Assembly: GCA_963700375.1 (NCBI GenBank)
Contig: CAVOXF010000005.1
Span: 186,001-250,000, forward strand
Length of the DNA: 64,000 nt
Direction: 5' to 3'
DNA from: JAHEEL01 sp963700375
GTDB taxonomy: Bacteria > Actinomycetota > Acidimicrobiia > Spongiisociales > UBA5794
In this document: positions 33,218-42,563 of the stretch, one piece after another
Layout of the letters: each line of letters opens with the position of its first letter
How positions within the stretch are numbered: the first letter of the stretch is position 1
Translations under genes and position numbers: made by a program
Notes under the pieces: generated by a model
Told to the model about the DNA's origin: nothing
What the model saw: the letters and a program-made list of their open reading frames with translations, nothing else
Databases searched by the model: none

Positions 33218-35284
33218 ATGGGGATCGAATCCACGACTCGTGCGGCGCGTCTCACCACCGTGCTCATCGCGCTCGTCGCGCTGTACTCCGTGCTCGCGAC
33301 GGTGCCGGCACACGCTGTCGAAGACGACACCGTGACGTTCGAAGGTGCGGGATGGGGCCACGGTGTCGGCATGAGCCAATACGGCGCCCAGGCGATGGCC
33401 ACGGGCGGACTCACGTATCAGGAGATCCTCGGCACGTACTACCAGGGCTCGCAGATCGGAACGGTTGGGGCCAACGGGGTCCCACAGACCTACGACATCT
33501 TTGTCAACGTCGAGTCCGACCAAACGGCGCGGACCATCAGAGTCAAGGACGGCCCGGGATCATCGACGAGCGGTGTGATGGTGTCGCGCAGCGGCGGTAC
33601 CGACGAGCCGAAGGAGCTATTCGCCGGCAATTCGTTCACGATCACGGACACCACGCCGCAGACCAAGGGCGGCTGCGTCGTCCAGTTCAGCGACGGCACG
33701 GTGTGGCCGAGCGGCTCGTGCGACGTCACGATCCCGCTTGCTCCCGATACCGCCCCTCCGCCCTACATCGTCGAGCTCGACTCGTGCCGAACCAGCGACT
33801 GCTCGTTCGCTTGGGGGACCGCGCTGCTGCTCGTCGACAACGGAAGCTCGCTTCGCACGGTGCCCGACACGGTCTGCCCGAGTAGTTGTCCACTCTGGCC
33901 GGGATTCGATGCGGTGGTGCAACTCCCCCTCGATACCTATACACGTGGGATAGCTGAAGTCCCGTCGTCGTGGGATGCCGACGCCCTGAAGTCCCAGGCC
34001 GTTGCTGCCCGCTCGTATGCGGCCACGTCCGACATTCGATCGAACCACCCGGCGCTCGCCTGTTTCTGCGACATCAAGAACAGTTCCGCCGATCAGGTGT
34101 ACGGCGGCTGGCTCGGTTCGCGCTACCTCTGGCAAGCCTGGGACGCTGCCGCGAACGCTACGGCGGCCGAGGTGGTCGTCCACCCCTCGGCTCCCGATGG
34201 GACCATCGTTCGAGCGTTCTACTCGTCTTCGTCAGGTGGGGCCACCGAGGCGTCCGCTGACAAGTGGGGCACCGGCTACCCGTATCTCGTGTCGGTCCCC
34301 GACCCGTGGTCACTCTCCCCGATCAACCCATACGCATCGTGGAACGTGACGATCCCTCGCTCCAGTCTCGCCTCATGGCTCGGTCTCGCCGACGTCGAAA
34401 CCGTTGATGTGATCGCGACACACGACTCCGGGAGCCCGGACCGATTCCGCTTCGGTGGGATCAGCTCCGGCGGCGCGGCGGTCAACGTCGAGAAGAGTGT
34501 CGGCGAAGTCACCTCGAGATACGGACTTCGCTCGTGGTACTTCTCGATCACAATCAACCTGCCACCGCCGCCGGACGAACCGAACGCCGACCAGGTGGCG
34601 ATGCAAGACCCGAAGACCGGGCTCTGGCACATCCGCCACTCCGACGGCACGGTCGACAGCTTCTACTACGGCAACCCCAAAGACACACCGTACGCCGGCG
34701 ATTGGAACGGTGACGGCCGCGACACGATGGGCCTGTACCGGGAGAGCACCGGATATCTGTTCCTGCGCAACACGAACGACCAGGGCATCGCGGACATCGA
34801 GATCTACTACGGAATCCCCCGCGACCTGCCGGTCTCGGGTGACTGGAATGGCAACGGTGTCGACACGGTCGGCATCTACCGATCGTCCGAGGGCCGGTTC
34901 TACCTGCGCAATACCAACACGCAAGGAATCGCCGATATCGACTTCGCGTTCGGGAACCCTGGCGACGTGCCGATTGCAGGCGACTGGGATGGCGACGGCG
35001 ACGACACCGTCGGTGTCTACCGGCCGTCCACGCGCATGGTCTACTTGATGAACGATCTCAACAAGCCGACGGCCGACATCTCGTTCGTGTATTCCGGGGC
35101 CGCCTCCGGCGACCGAATCATCGCCGGCGACTGGGACGGCGACGGCGTGGACACCATTGGACTGTTCCGTCCATCGACCGGTACCTGGTACCTGCGCGAC
35201 ACGTTCACCCAGACCTCCGCCAACATCGTGTTCGAGTTCGGTGAGTCGTTCATGAACCCGACAACCGGCGACTGGGGCGATTGA
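33218..35284 (+). CDS. Secreted SpoIID/LytB domain + five-blade propeller
   Basis: 688 residues, signal peptide about 1-33. The SpoIID/LytB domain spans about 38-470. GAGWGHGVGMSQYGAQAMA lies near its N-terminus, followed by IAEVPSSWDADALKSQAVAA and FYSSSSGGATEASADKWG. SpoIID proteins are lytic transglycosylases acting on peptide-free glycan strands. The propeller is C-terminal (about 475-688), with four repeats and half units, but lacks the Cys residues and the longer second repeat of the other six, so it is the outlier of the set. Its stop overlaps an upstream TTG of the glycosyltransferase frame. Confidence 0.88.
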   Translation: MGIESTTRAARLTTVLIALVALYSVLATVPAHAVEDDTVTFEGAGWGHGVGMSQYGAQAMATGGLTYQEILGTYYQGSQIGTVGANGVPQTYDIFVNVESDQTARTIRVKDGPGSSTSGVMVSRSGGTDEPKELFAGNSFTITDTTPQTKGGCVVQFSDGTVWPSGSCDVTIPLAPDTAPPPYIVELDSCRTSDCSFAWGTALLLVDNGSSLRTVPDTVCPSSCPLWPGFDAVVQLPLDTYTRGIAEVPSSWDADALKSQAVAARSYAATSDIRSNHPALACFCDIKNSSADQVYGGWLGSRYLWQAWDAAANATAAEVVVHPSAPDGTIVRAFYSSSSGGATEASADKWGTGYPYLVSVPDPWSLSPINPYASWNVTIPRSSLASWLGLADVETVDVIATHDSGSPDRFRFGGISSGGAAVNVEKSVGEVTSRYGLRSWYFSITINLPPPPDEPNADQVAMQDPKTGLWHIRHSDGTVDSFYYGNPKDTPYAGDWNGDGRDTMGLYRESTGYLFLRNTNDQGIADIEIYYGIPRDLPVSGDWNGNGVDTVGIYRSSEGRFYLRNTNTQGIADIDFAFGNPGDVPIAGDWDGDGDDTVGVYRPSTRMVYLMNDLNKPTADISFVYSGAASGDRIIAGDWDGDGVDTIGLFRPSTGTWYLRDTFTQTSANIVFEFGESFMNPTTGDWGD

Positions 35285-35349
35285 CCGCAGTGCCTGCGGG
35301 TAATGTCGCTGTCATACCCGACACCAAACGCCGGGGCGGAGCGGAAACT

Positions 35350-36489
35350 GTGCCAGACCACACCACGATCATCCTGCCTGCCTTCAACGAGGAGGAGGCG
35401 CTGCCGGTGGTCGTCGACGACATCCGGGCGGTGCTCGGGAACGACGCCGACATCGTGGTGGTCGACGACGGGAGTTCCGACGGAACGGCCGACGTTGCCC
35501 GCGGACTCGGGTGTCTCGTTGCCGTCCACGAGGTGAATCGAGGCAAGGGCGCTGCGATCCGGACCGGCGTATCGATGGCGACCGGCGGCATCGTCATCAT
35601 CATGGACGCGGACGCCACCTATCCGGCGGCAACGATTCCCGCCATGGTCGAGCTGCTCGAGGACAACGACTTCGTTCGGGCCGAACGGAGCATCGACGCC
35701 TCCAACACTCCGGCGATCAACCGCTTGGGCAACGTCCTGCTCGGCAAGGCCATGACATCGCTCCACGGCCTCGCCCCGGGCGACTACTTGTCCGGTCTCT
35801 ACGGCGCGCGACGTGAGGTATTCGAGAATCTCGGTACCGAGGCAGATGGATTCGACATCGAGGTCGAGATCGGCATCAAGTCACAGGCAAACGACCTGAA
35901 GGTCGCCACCCTCCCCACCGAGTATCACCCACGCGTCGGAGAGAAGAAGCTCGACCCGATTGCCGACGGCATGGGCATTCTCGCGCGCATCCTCACAATG
36001 GTGCTGCTGTACCGGCCGCTGGTGTTCTTCGCCGTTCCCGGCCTGGTGCTGTTGGTCGTTTCGATCATCGGTGCCCTCGCGCTCTCGCGAGGCCCGATCG
36101 TGACCGACTACCTCGGGCTCAGCATTCACACATTCATCGTGGCGGCGCTGGGAATCTTGGCGGGCTTCCAGCTCGTGGTGTTCGGCCTGGCTGCTGCGCT
36201 CTACCGGGTGAGCCTCGGATTCGCGCCGTCGATCTGGCTGACACGGGCAACGTCGATGGGAGTCCGCACAACCATGGCGGTTGGAGGCGGAATCCTCGGC
36301 ATCGTCTCAGCGATCTTCCTGGCTGTGATGATCATCGGTTGGCTCGCCGCCGGCGCCCCGGCTTTCACCGAGACCCGCGACCTCGTCTTCGCGTCGACCG
36401 GCTTTGTCTTCGGGCTGCAACTCCTTTCGGCTTCGCTGTTCCTCACGCTCTTCCGGGATCGGCCGACTCCTGCACGACCCTCGGTATGA
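35350..36489 (+). CDS. GT2 glycosyltransferase with membrane tail (polyprenyl-phosphate type)
   Basis: 379 residues from GTG at 35350 (GGAG about 8 nt before); an alternative TTG at 35281 overlaps the SpoIID gene. The GT2 domain (about 1-220) has TIILPAFNEEEALPVVVDD, VVDDGSSDGTAD and the metal site IIMDADATYP. Four hydrophobic segments follow from about residue 225, as in DPM1- or GtrB-like enzymes that load a sugar onto polyprenyl phosphate. It starts a two-gene unit with the next glycosyltransferase and likely feeds the surface glycan. Confidence 0.86.
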   Translation: MPDHTTIILPAFNEEEALPVVVDDIRAVLGNDADIVVVDDGSSDGTADVARGLGCLVAVHEVNRGKGAAIRTGVSMATGGIVIIMDADATYPAATIPAMVELLEDNDFVRAERSIDASNTPAINRLGNVLLGKAMTSLHGLAPGDYLSGLYGARREVFENLGTEADGFDIEVEIGIKSQANDLKVATLPTEYHPRVGEKKLDPIADGMGILARILTMVLLYRPLVFFAVPGLVLLVVSIIGALALSRGPIVTDYLGLSIHTFIVAALGILAGFQLVVFGLAAALYRVSLGFAPSIWLTRATSMGVRTTMAVGGGILGIVSAIFLAVMIIGWLAAGAPAFTETRDLVFASTGFVFGLQLLSASLFLTLFRDRPTPARPSV

Positions 36490-37520
36490 CGGAGGTGCCC
36501 CTCGACGTGACGGTGGTAGTGGTCGGATACAACGACCGAGCGTCGCTTCCCACGTGTGCTGCAGCCCTTACCGCGGATCCGACCTCCACTCGCATCGTCG
36601 TCGTCGACAATGCGTCGACCGACGGCACCGAAACGATATTCGCCGAGCTCGAGGCGATTGACCCTCGGGTCGAGACGATCCAGAACCCGGTCAACGTCGG
36701 CTATGCCGGCGCCGTCGACGGTGTATTGCCCTCGATCACGACCCGTTACGTCGCCGTCCTCAACGCCGACGCCGTCGCGCCAGCCGGGTGGCTCGCGCCT
36801 CAGGTCGCGTACCTCGACGCCCACCCGCGATTCGCGGCAACGTGCCCGACCGTGACCCTCGCGGGCACCAATCGGCTGAACGCCGCCGGTCTCGACATCC
36901 ATGTGACCGGACTCGGATTCAACCGGCGCCTCCACCACTCGGAGAGCGACGCTGACAAGCAACCGACCGAGGTCCCTGGCCTGCAGGGCGGAGCCTTCGT
37001 CATTCGCAGCGAAGCCCTCGAGGCGGCCGGGGGCTGGTACTCCGGAGGGTTCCTCTATCACGAGGACGTTGAGCTGTCGTGGACCCTCCGGCTTCTCGGA
37101 TACCGGATCGCATTCGTGCCCACCCCCGGCGTCGAGCACCACTACGCGCTGACCATGTCACCGGAGAAGCTGTTCCTTCTCGAACGGAATCGCTGGGAGA
37201 TGCTGTTGGCCAACACCCGCTGGACGACCCGGCTCATCCTCGCGCCGTTCCTTGTGTGGACCGAACTGATGATGTGGGCGTATTGCGCGTCGAGAGGCCG
37301 CTCGATGCTCACGGCGAAGAAGCGGAGCTACGCCTCGATTCGGAAACGGCGGGCCATCATCGCCGACCGGCGGTCAACCATCAACCGTCTCCGCCTCGTG
37401 TCTGATTGGGATGTGCTCCGGGCGCTCAACTGGAACTACACGTGGGACCAGTTGGTGTTCGTTGGCAAGAACCGCACGACGCAGGGTCGCCGAGGCGGTC
37501 GAGAGATGCCAACCGGGTGA
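36486..37520 (+). CDS. GT2 glycosyltransferase, rhamnosyltransferase-like
   Basis: 344-residue enzyme with TVVVVGYNDRASLPTCAAAL, VVDNASTDGTETIFAELE, the DxD-like site VAVLNADAVAP and FLYHEDVELSWTLRLLGYRI. This wording matches WbbL/RfbF-type glycosyltransferases that add a deoxyhexose to lipid-linked glycans. The start overlaps the stop of the previous gene (ATGA). It converges with the M23/propeller gene 3 nt downstream. Donor and acceptor cannot be read. Confidence 0.85.
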   Translation: MTEVPLDVTVVVVGYNDRASLPTCAAALTADPTSTRIVVVDNASTDGTETIFAELEAIDPRVETIQNPVNVGYAGAVDGVLPSITTRYVAVLNADAVAPAGWLAPQVAYLDAHPRFAATCPTVTLAGTNRLNAAGLDIHVTGLGFNRRLHHSESDADKQPTEVPGLQGGAFVIRSEALEAAGGWYSGGFLYHEDVELSWTLRLLGYRIAFVPTPGVEHHYALTMSPEKLFLLERNRWEMLLANTRWTTRLILAPFLVWTELMMWAYCASRGRSMLTAKKRSYASIRKRRAIIADRRSTINRLRLVSDWDVLRALNWNYTWDQLVFVGKNRTTQGRRGGREMPTG

Positions 37521-37523
37521 CCA

Positions 37524-38906
37524 TCACCCAGCGCTTGTGCGGCTCCAGGTAACGGCGTTGGGGTACGAGCCGACGTAGACCCAGTAGTCGGCAACAGTCG
37601 CCGCATTCTCGAGGTTCACGTAGACCTTGCCATCCGACGGCCGGTACACAGCGACCGTATCGTCACCGTCGCCGTCCCAGTCGCCCGCGAGGATCACGTC
37701 GCCCGGATCCCCGTAGAAGAACTCGAAGTCAGCAATACCGGTCGTGAGCGAGTTCCGGAAGTACACAAAACCCGATGACTGCCGATACAGGCCGACCGTA
37801 TCGATTCCATCTCCATCGAAGTCACCGACGAACGGGACGTCTCCCGGGTTCCCGAAGAGGTAGTCGTAGTCCGCAGCCCCCAGACCGCCACCATCTTCCC
37901 CGAGCCGATTGATGACATATACCCGCGCCTCAGATTCGCGGAAGATGGAGACCGTGTCCGTGCCGTCACCGTCGAAGTCACCGACAAGCGGCCAGTCGCC
38001 CGGGTTACCGAAGAAGAACTCGGAGTCGGCGACACCCTGGGTGTTCGAATCCCGGACATACACAAAGCCGTCGGAACGGCGGTACAGGCCGGGAGTTGCG
38101 ACACCGTCACCATCCCAGTCGCCCATGAACGGCACGTCGCCCGGATTGCCGAAGTAGAACGGATCCATGCCGTCGCCGACTTTGAGCCCGTCCCACAGCG
38201 ACCATTCGCCGCCGGCTCCGACCAGTCCGACCGCGTCGCACGTGCCGTCGAGGCACGGCGCCGGGCGCGGGTCAGGGAGGGGAACATCGGCAGCCGATGC
38301 GTGCGGCGTTGGATTGATGGCCTGGTGGCGGTCGGTCCAATTGTCGGCATCGAGGTCGATGGGGGCCCAAAGCTCCCAGTGGAGGTGAGGAGCCACGCCT
38401 TCGGCATTGCCGGAGTCTCCGACCCAGCCGATGAGCTGGCCGGCGTCGACGTGGGACCCGGAGACGAGCCCGTCGGCGATTCCCCAGGCCTTGCCGTCGT
38501 CGGTTCCCGGCGTGTCGTTGTTGAGGTGGATGTAGTAGCTCTTCCAGCCGTCGTCGTGTTCGATCGAGATGGAGCAACAGGTGCTGCTCACCCACCCAAT
38601 CGTGCCGGAAGCCGCCGCCACCACCGGCACACCCTTGACGCCGTAGGTCATGATGTCGACGCCGAGGTGACCCCGGGTGCACCCGTCCCGGCAGGCGCCC
38701 CAGGTGTCCGAGAAGTAGTGGTCCCCCTGCACGGGGAAGATCATTGGGTAGAGGCCGTTCTCGGCCGGAGCGGGAAGCGGATCCGGCTGTGCCGGCATTG
38801 GGTAGTCCGCCATTGCCGGGACCGCGGCAAATGCAACGGTCAACGCGAGCGCAATCACGATCAGCCGTGCGAATCGGCGCGCATCGATGAGGGCGAATGC
38901 ACCCAT
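37524..38906 (-). CDS. Secreted M23 peptidase + five-blade propeller
   Basis: 460 residues. The signal peptide (about 1-33) begins at ATG 38906; the frame continues to 39032 without support. The M23 domain (about 50-215) has HxxxD (His80, Asp84) and HxH (His174, His176), the zinc ligands of lysostaphin-type endopeptidases, so it probably cleaves peptidoglycan peptides. A PCLDGTCDAVGLVG Cys loop leads into the C-terminal propeller (about 225-460), with a longer second repeat (NRLGEDGGGLGAAD) and four Asp-rich loops. Last gene of a four-gene minus-strand series with the S8, CAP and GH26-like genes. Confidence 0.88.
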   Translation of the reverse strand: MGAFALIDARRFARLIVIALALTVAFAAVPAMADYPMPAQPDPLPAPAENGLYPMIFPVQGDHYFSDTWGACRDGCTRGHLGVDIMTYGVKGVPVVAAASGTIGWVSSTCCSISIEHDDGWKSYYIHLNNDTPGTDDGKAWGIADGLVSGSHVDAGQLIGWVGDSGNAEGVAPHLHWELWAPIDLDADNWTDRHQAINPTPHASAADVPLPDPRPAPCLDGTCDAVGLVGAGGEWSLWDGLKVGDGMDPFYFGNPGDVPFMGDWDGDGVATPGLYRRSDGFVYVRDSNTQGVADSEFFFGNPGDWPLVGDFDGDGTDTVSIFRESEARVYVINRLGEDGGGLGAADYDYLFGNPGDVPFVGDFDGDGIDTVGLYRQSSGFVYFRNSLTTGIADFEFFYGDPGDVILAGDWDGDGDDTVAVYRPSDGKVYVNLENAATVADYWVYVGSYPNAVTWSRTSAG

Positions 38907-39000
38907 AGGACTTCTTCGGTGGTTTGGTGCAGAATCTTGAATGATCGTCTCCCTCAGGGGGCTGGCGACGCTTGATCGGCCGGGGATCGGGCTCGTAGCT

Positions 39001-40971
39001 CTACGACTGCCCGGCGCGTACAACGTGAGCATAGGGGCCGATCAGATATTCGTAATCGGCAACTCCCTGCGTGTTCGCCAGCTTGATGAAGAGCACACCG
39101 GTCGACGGCCGGTACACGGCAACGGTGTCGACCGTGTCGCCGTTCCAGTCCGCGGCGAGAATCTGATCCCCGGGGTTGCCGTAGATGAAGGAGGAGTCAG
39201 CGTTCCCCTGGACGTGCGAGTTGCGGAAGTACACGAGACCGGTGGATTCTCGATGCAGGCCCACGGTGTCGATTCCGTCGCCGTCGAAGTCCCCGGCGAA
39301 CGGCTTGTCTCCCGGATTGCCGAAGTAGTAGTCGACGTCTGCTGCGCCGAGCCCTCCACCATCCTCGCCAAGCCGGTTGACGATGAAGACCCGGCCTTCC
39401 GCTGCCCGGTAGACCGAGACGGTGTCGCAGCCGTCGCCGTTGAAATCGCCGGCGATCGGTACGTCGCCGGGATTGCCGAAATAGAACTCGAGATCCGCGT
39501 TCCCCTGGGTGTTTGTGTTCCTGAGATACACGAAACCGTCAGACTGTCGGTAGAGCCCCGGGGTCTTTGTTCCGTCACAATTCCAATCACCCGAGAACGC
39601 AATGTCCCCTGGCACGCCGAAGTAGAAGGCGGCCGCGGCCAGGCCGGGAAGCGGCCTTCTCAGCGTCCACATCCCGCCCGTGTCCACGGCAAAAGCCCCG
39701 TCGCAGGTGCTGCCGGCCGCGCAGGGGTCCCCCGGGTTGTACCGGATCTCGGCAACGGCGGCCGCAGCATTGATCTGACCGTATCCGGTCGCAGCATCCC
39801 ACCCGACATCCCCGACGTCGGTGGCCGTCGACGTGAGCACGCTGCGGAGATAGGCCGGCGACGCAGCCGGATTGGCCGACTTCATCAGCGCGATCGTTCC
39901 AGCAACGTGTGGCGCAGCCATCGACGTTCCCGTCCAGCTGTAGTAGCCCCAGATGCCAGATCCGTTGAACGTCTCCTGCCAGATCCCGGCGTATTGCGAG
40001 CCGCCGGGGGCAACCACGTCGAGACCGGTGCCGTAGGCGCTGTACGAGGCTCTGGTGCCACTGATCGTCGTCGCTCCGACGGCGATCGTCGACGGATGAT
40101 TCGCAGGGGAGCTGATATGAGGACTGCCGTCATTGCCGCTGGAGGCGACGACCGTGATGTCGGCCTCGACCGCGCGCTCAACGAGGTAGTCGATCACGTA
40201 ATCCGAACACACCGGCCAGGGATCGAGACAATCCATACCCAACGAGAGGTTGATCACGTCGGCCCCGTGCTCGATCGCCCAGATCACGCCGCGGTAGAGC
40301 GTCATCGTCGTGGCTTGGGCTTCGCTATCCATCACCTTCACCGGCATGATCGTTGCCCCCGGAGCCACTCCTGCTGCGCCGATGCGGTTGTTGGTGCACT
40401 GGGCGATGGTTCCGGTCACGTGGGTCCCATGACCGTTGTCGTCAAGGACCTCGTCGAGACCCTGTCTGTCGGTGATCCCGTTGTACGGATATACGAAGGT
40501 GTGACACTTCAGATCCTCGCCGCCGGTCCCCACGCCCGAATCGAGGACGGCAACGACCACGCCGCTGCCGTCACTGGAGTCCCACGCGCCGGGGGTGTTG
40601 ATTGCCTGGAGGTTCCACTGTGCGTCGAACAGCGGATCGTTCGGCAGGCCGTGCGCCTCGTACTGGTAGTTGAACGCAACATCGCCGACGCCCAGTGTCC
40701 GGATGAGTCGCTCATAGGCATCGTCGACCGATTCGCCTGGCGCGACGTCGACGGCCGTCCACTGTTGGCCGGCATCGAGAGAGTTGCCCGACCAGCGGGT
40801 CTCGTGGCGGACCAGGAGAGGTTCGTCGGCAAGGACGGATTCGGGCGGGATTTCAGACGGTTTGGGTGCCTGCCCGTGTGCGCCGGGAACACCAACCACG
40901 CCGGTCACGACAATCGCAAATGCGACGGCGATCGCGAGCGCGTTCCGCCGCCTCGAAGTTGATTCGACCAT
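39001..40971 (-). CDS. Secreted subtilisin (S8) + five-blade propeller
   Basis: 656 residues. Signal peptide about 1-33, propeptide-like region to about 115, then the S8 domain with Asp144 (AVLDSGVG), His181 (NGHGTHVTG), Asn280 (ASSGND) and Ser350 (GTSMAAPHVAGT), so an active serine protease is expected. The propeller (about 420-656) opens with PCAAGSTCDGAF and has Cys in repeats 1 (WNCDG) and 2 (DGCDT), combining both Cys patterns of the family. It ends YEYLIGPYAH. It lies 17 nt after the CAP gene. Confidence 0.9.
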   Translation of the reverse strand: MVESTSRRRNALAIAVAFAIVVTGVVGVPGAHGQAPKPSEIPPESVLADEPLLVRHETRWSGNSLDAGQQWTAVDVAPGESVDDAYERLIRTLGVGDVAFNYQYEAHGLPNDPLFDAQWNLQAINTPGAWDSSDGSGVVVAVLDSGVGTGGEDLKCHTFVYPYNGITDRQGLDEVLDDNGHGTHVTGTIAQCTNNRIGAAGVAPGATIMPVKVMDSEAQATTMTLYRGVIWAIEHGADVINLSLGMDCLDPWPVCSDYVIDYLVERAVEADITVVASSGNDGSPHISSPANHPSTIAVGATTISGTRASYSAYGTGLDVVAPGGSQYAGIWQETFNGSGIWGYYSWTGTSMAAPHVAGTIALMKSANPAASPAYLRSVLTSTATDVGDVGWDAATGYGQINAAAAVAEIRYNPGDPCAAGSTCDGAFAVDTGGMWTLRRPLPGLAAAAFYFGVPGDIAFSGDWNCDGTKTPGLYRQSDGFVYLRNTNTQGNADLEFYFGNPGDVPIAGDFNGDGCDTVSVYRAAEGRVFIVNRLGEDGGGLGAADVDYYFGNPGDKPFAGDFDGDGIDTVGLHRESTGLVYFRNSHVQGNADSSFIYGNPGDQILAADWNGDTVDTVAVYRPSTGVLFIKLANTQGVADYEYLIGPYAHVVRAGQS

Positions 40972-40988
40972 GGTGCTTCTTCTTGGGA

Positions 40989-42563
40989 CTAGTTACGTCG
41001 CCAGGTTACGGCGTTGGAATACTTCCCAACATAGACGGAGTAGTCGGCAGGCGTGGGCGCGTTGCGAAGATTCACGTAGACGCGACCGTCCGACGGCCGA
41101 TACACGGCCACCGTGTCGTCCCCATCACCGTCCCAATCGCCGGCAAGGATGACATCACCAGGGTTCCCGTAGAAGAAGTCAAAATCGGCGACCCCGGTCG
41201 ACAGCGAATTTCGGAAGTACACGAACCCGGATGACTGGCGGTGAAGACCTACCGCGTCGATACCGCTGCCGTTGAAATCACCCGCGAACGGGACATCTCC
41301 CGGATTCCCGAACATGAACGAGAAGTCTGCAGCGCCGAGGCCACCGTCGTTCGACCCGAGGTGGTTGACCACGTAGACCGTTTGGTTCGATGGCCGGTAG
41401 ATCGAGACCGTGTCCTTGCCGTCGCCGTTGAAGTCGCCGACCACCGGAAGGTCGCCGGGATTGCCGAAGTAGAACTTCACGTCGGCGTTCCCCTGCGTGG
41501 CGCTGTTCCTCAGGTACACATACCCGTCAGAGCGGCGGTAGAGACCGGGTGTTGCGACGCCGTCACCGTCCCAGTCACCCATGAACGGCACGTCGCCGGG
41601 ATTCCCGAAGTAGAACCCGCCGAACCCGGCGCCATCGTCGAGCCCATCCCACAGCCACCATTGGCTTCCGGAATCCACCAGGCCGATCGAGTCACACTGC
41701 CCGCCGCCGCACGGTTCGGGTCGCGCATCGGGCAGCGGCTCCGACTCGAAGTCGATCCGCACATTGGTGTTGCCCATCGTTGCCGCGGTCTGCAACGTGT
41801 TCGGCAGACCACCGCCACTTGCCGTAATGGTCCACGTGCCACTGCCAATCGGAATCGACCATCCGCCGCCGGCGTTCGTCTGAACCGTCGTTGTCCCTGC
41901 TCTCACGGTCACGCCGGGGATACCTTCGCCAAGATCCATGCGCCCGTTGTTGTTGGCGTCATCGAACACCACCCCGGTGAATGCCGGAGCCGTGCTCTGG
42001 GGCCTGGCGAGGATGACCGTCCAGACGTTGTCGTATCCGGGCACGCCGGTGCCGGCACGATGCCCGACGCCGACCTCACGAAACGTCTCGGGCAACGACC
42101 CTTGACCCATCACCGACTCTCGATGGCCGGAGTTTGAATTGAGGAACCCGATCAGCATGGAGGCCGGCGTGGGGTATCCCAGCCCGATGTTCTCACCCCA
42201 GCTCGACCACCGATAGTCGACGAGCGCCAGAGCCTGCGGAGGGCCGAGCCCGGTGGTGGGATTGGAGTGTGCGAAATAGCGGTTCTCCACCATGTCATCG
42301 GTTCGTACCTGCGCGGCCGCCCCGATCACCTCGTTGACCGCGACCGGAGGACGCGGCTGGAAGCCGGCAACGAGAGCTGCAACCGAGCCGGAGAGATGGG
42401 TCGCCGCGTATGCAGCAGGGTCGCGACGAGCTTCGTTGAGTTCGTAGATGAACTGCTGCTCTTCTGCGGTCGTCTCGCCGGCCCACGCCTGGGCAGTGGA
42501 GACGGCGAGGGCGAAGCCGATGATCAATATGGGAAGAATCAGGAGGCGGTGCGTCGGCCCCAC
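40989..42563 (-). CDS. Secreted CAP/SCP domain + SdrD-B-like module + five-blade propeller
   Basis: 524 residues. Signal peptide about 1-28. The CAP domain (about 36-190) has the four-residue metal-side cluster in NRYFAHSN, SSWGENIG and SGHRESVM. Residues about 196-275 form an SdrD-B-like beta module (FTGVVFDDANNNGRMDLGEG) that may bind calcium. The Cys loop PCGGGQCDSIGLVD then opens the propeller (about 285-524). A 44-nt block at 41059-41102 is identical to 42637-42680 in the next gene, suggesting recent duplication or gene conversion. It starts right at the stop of the GH26-like gene. Confidence 0.88.
   Translation of the reverse strand: MGPTHRLLILPILIIGFALAVSTAQAWAGETTAEEQQFIYELNEARRDPAAYAATHLSGSVAALVAGFQPRPPVAVNEVIGAAAQVRTDDMVENRYFAHSNPTTGLGPPQALALVDYRWSSWGENIGLGYPTPASMLIGFLNSNSGHRESVMGQGSLPETFREVGVGHRAGTGVPGYDNVWTVILARPQSTAPAFTGVVFDDANNNGRMDLGEGIPGVTVRAGTTTVQTNAGGGWSIPIGSGTWTITASGGGLPNTLQTAATMGNTNVRIDFESEPLPDARPEPCGGGQCDSIGLVDSGSQWWLWDGLDDGAGFGGFYFGNPGDVPFMGDWDGDGVATPGLYRRSDGYVYLRNSATQGNADVKFYFGNPGDLPVVGDFNGDGKDTVSIYRPSNQTVYVVNHLGSNDGGLGAADFSFMFGNPGDVPFAGDFNGSGIDAVGLHRQSSGFVYFRNSLSTGVADFDFFYGNPGDVILAGDWDGDGDDTVAVYRPSDGRVYVNLRNAPTPADYSVYVGKYSNAVTWRRN

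Noticed and set aside
38941..40962. Plus-strand 673-codon frame opposite the subtilisin gene
   Set aside because: The minus strand encodes a complete S8 protease with all catalytic residues. The antisense frame has no family features.
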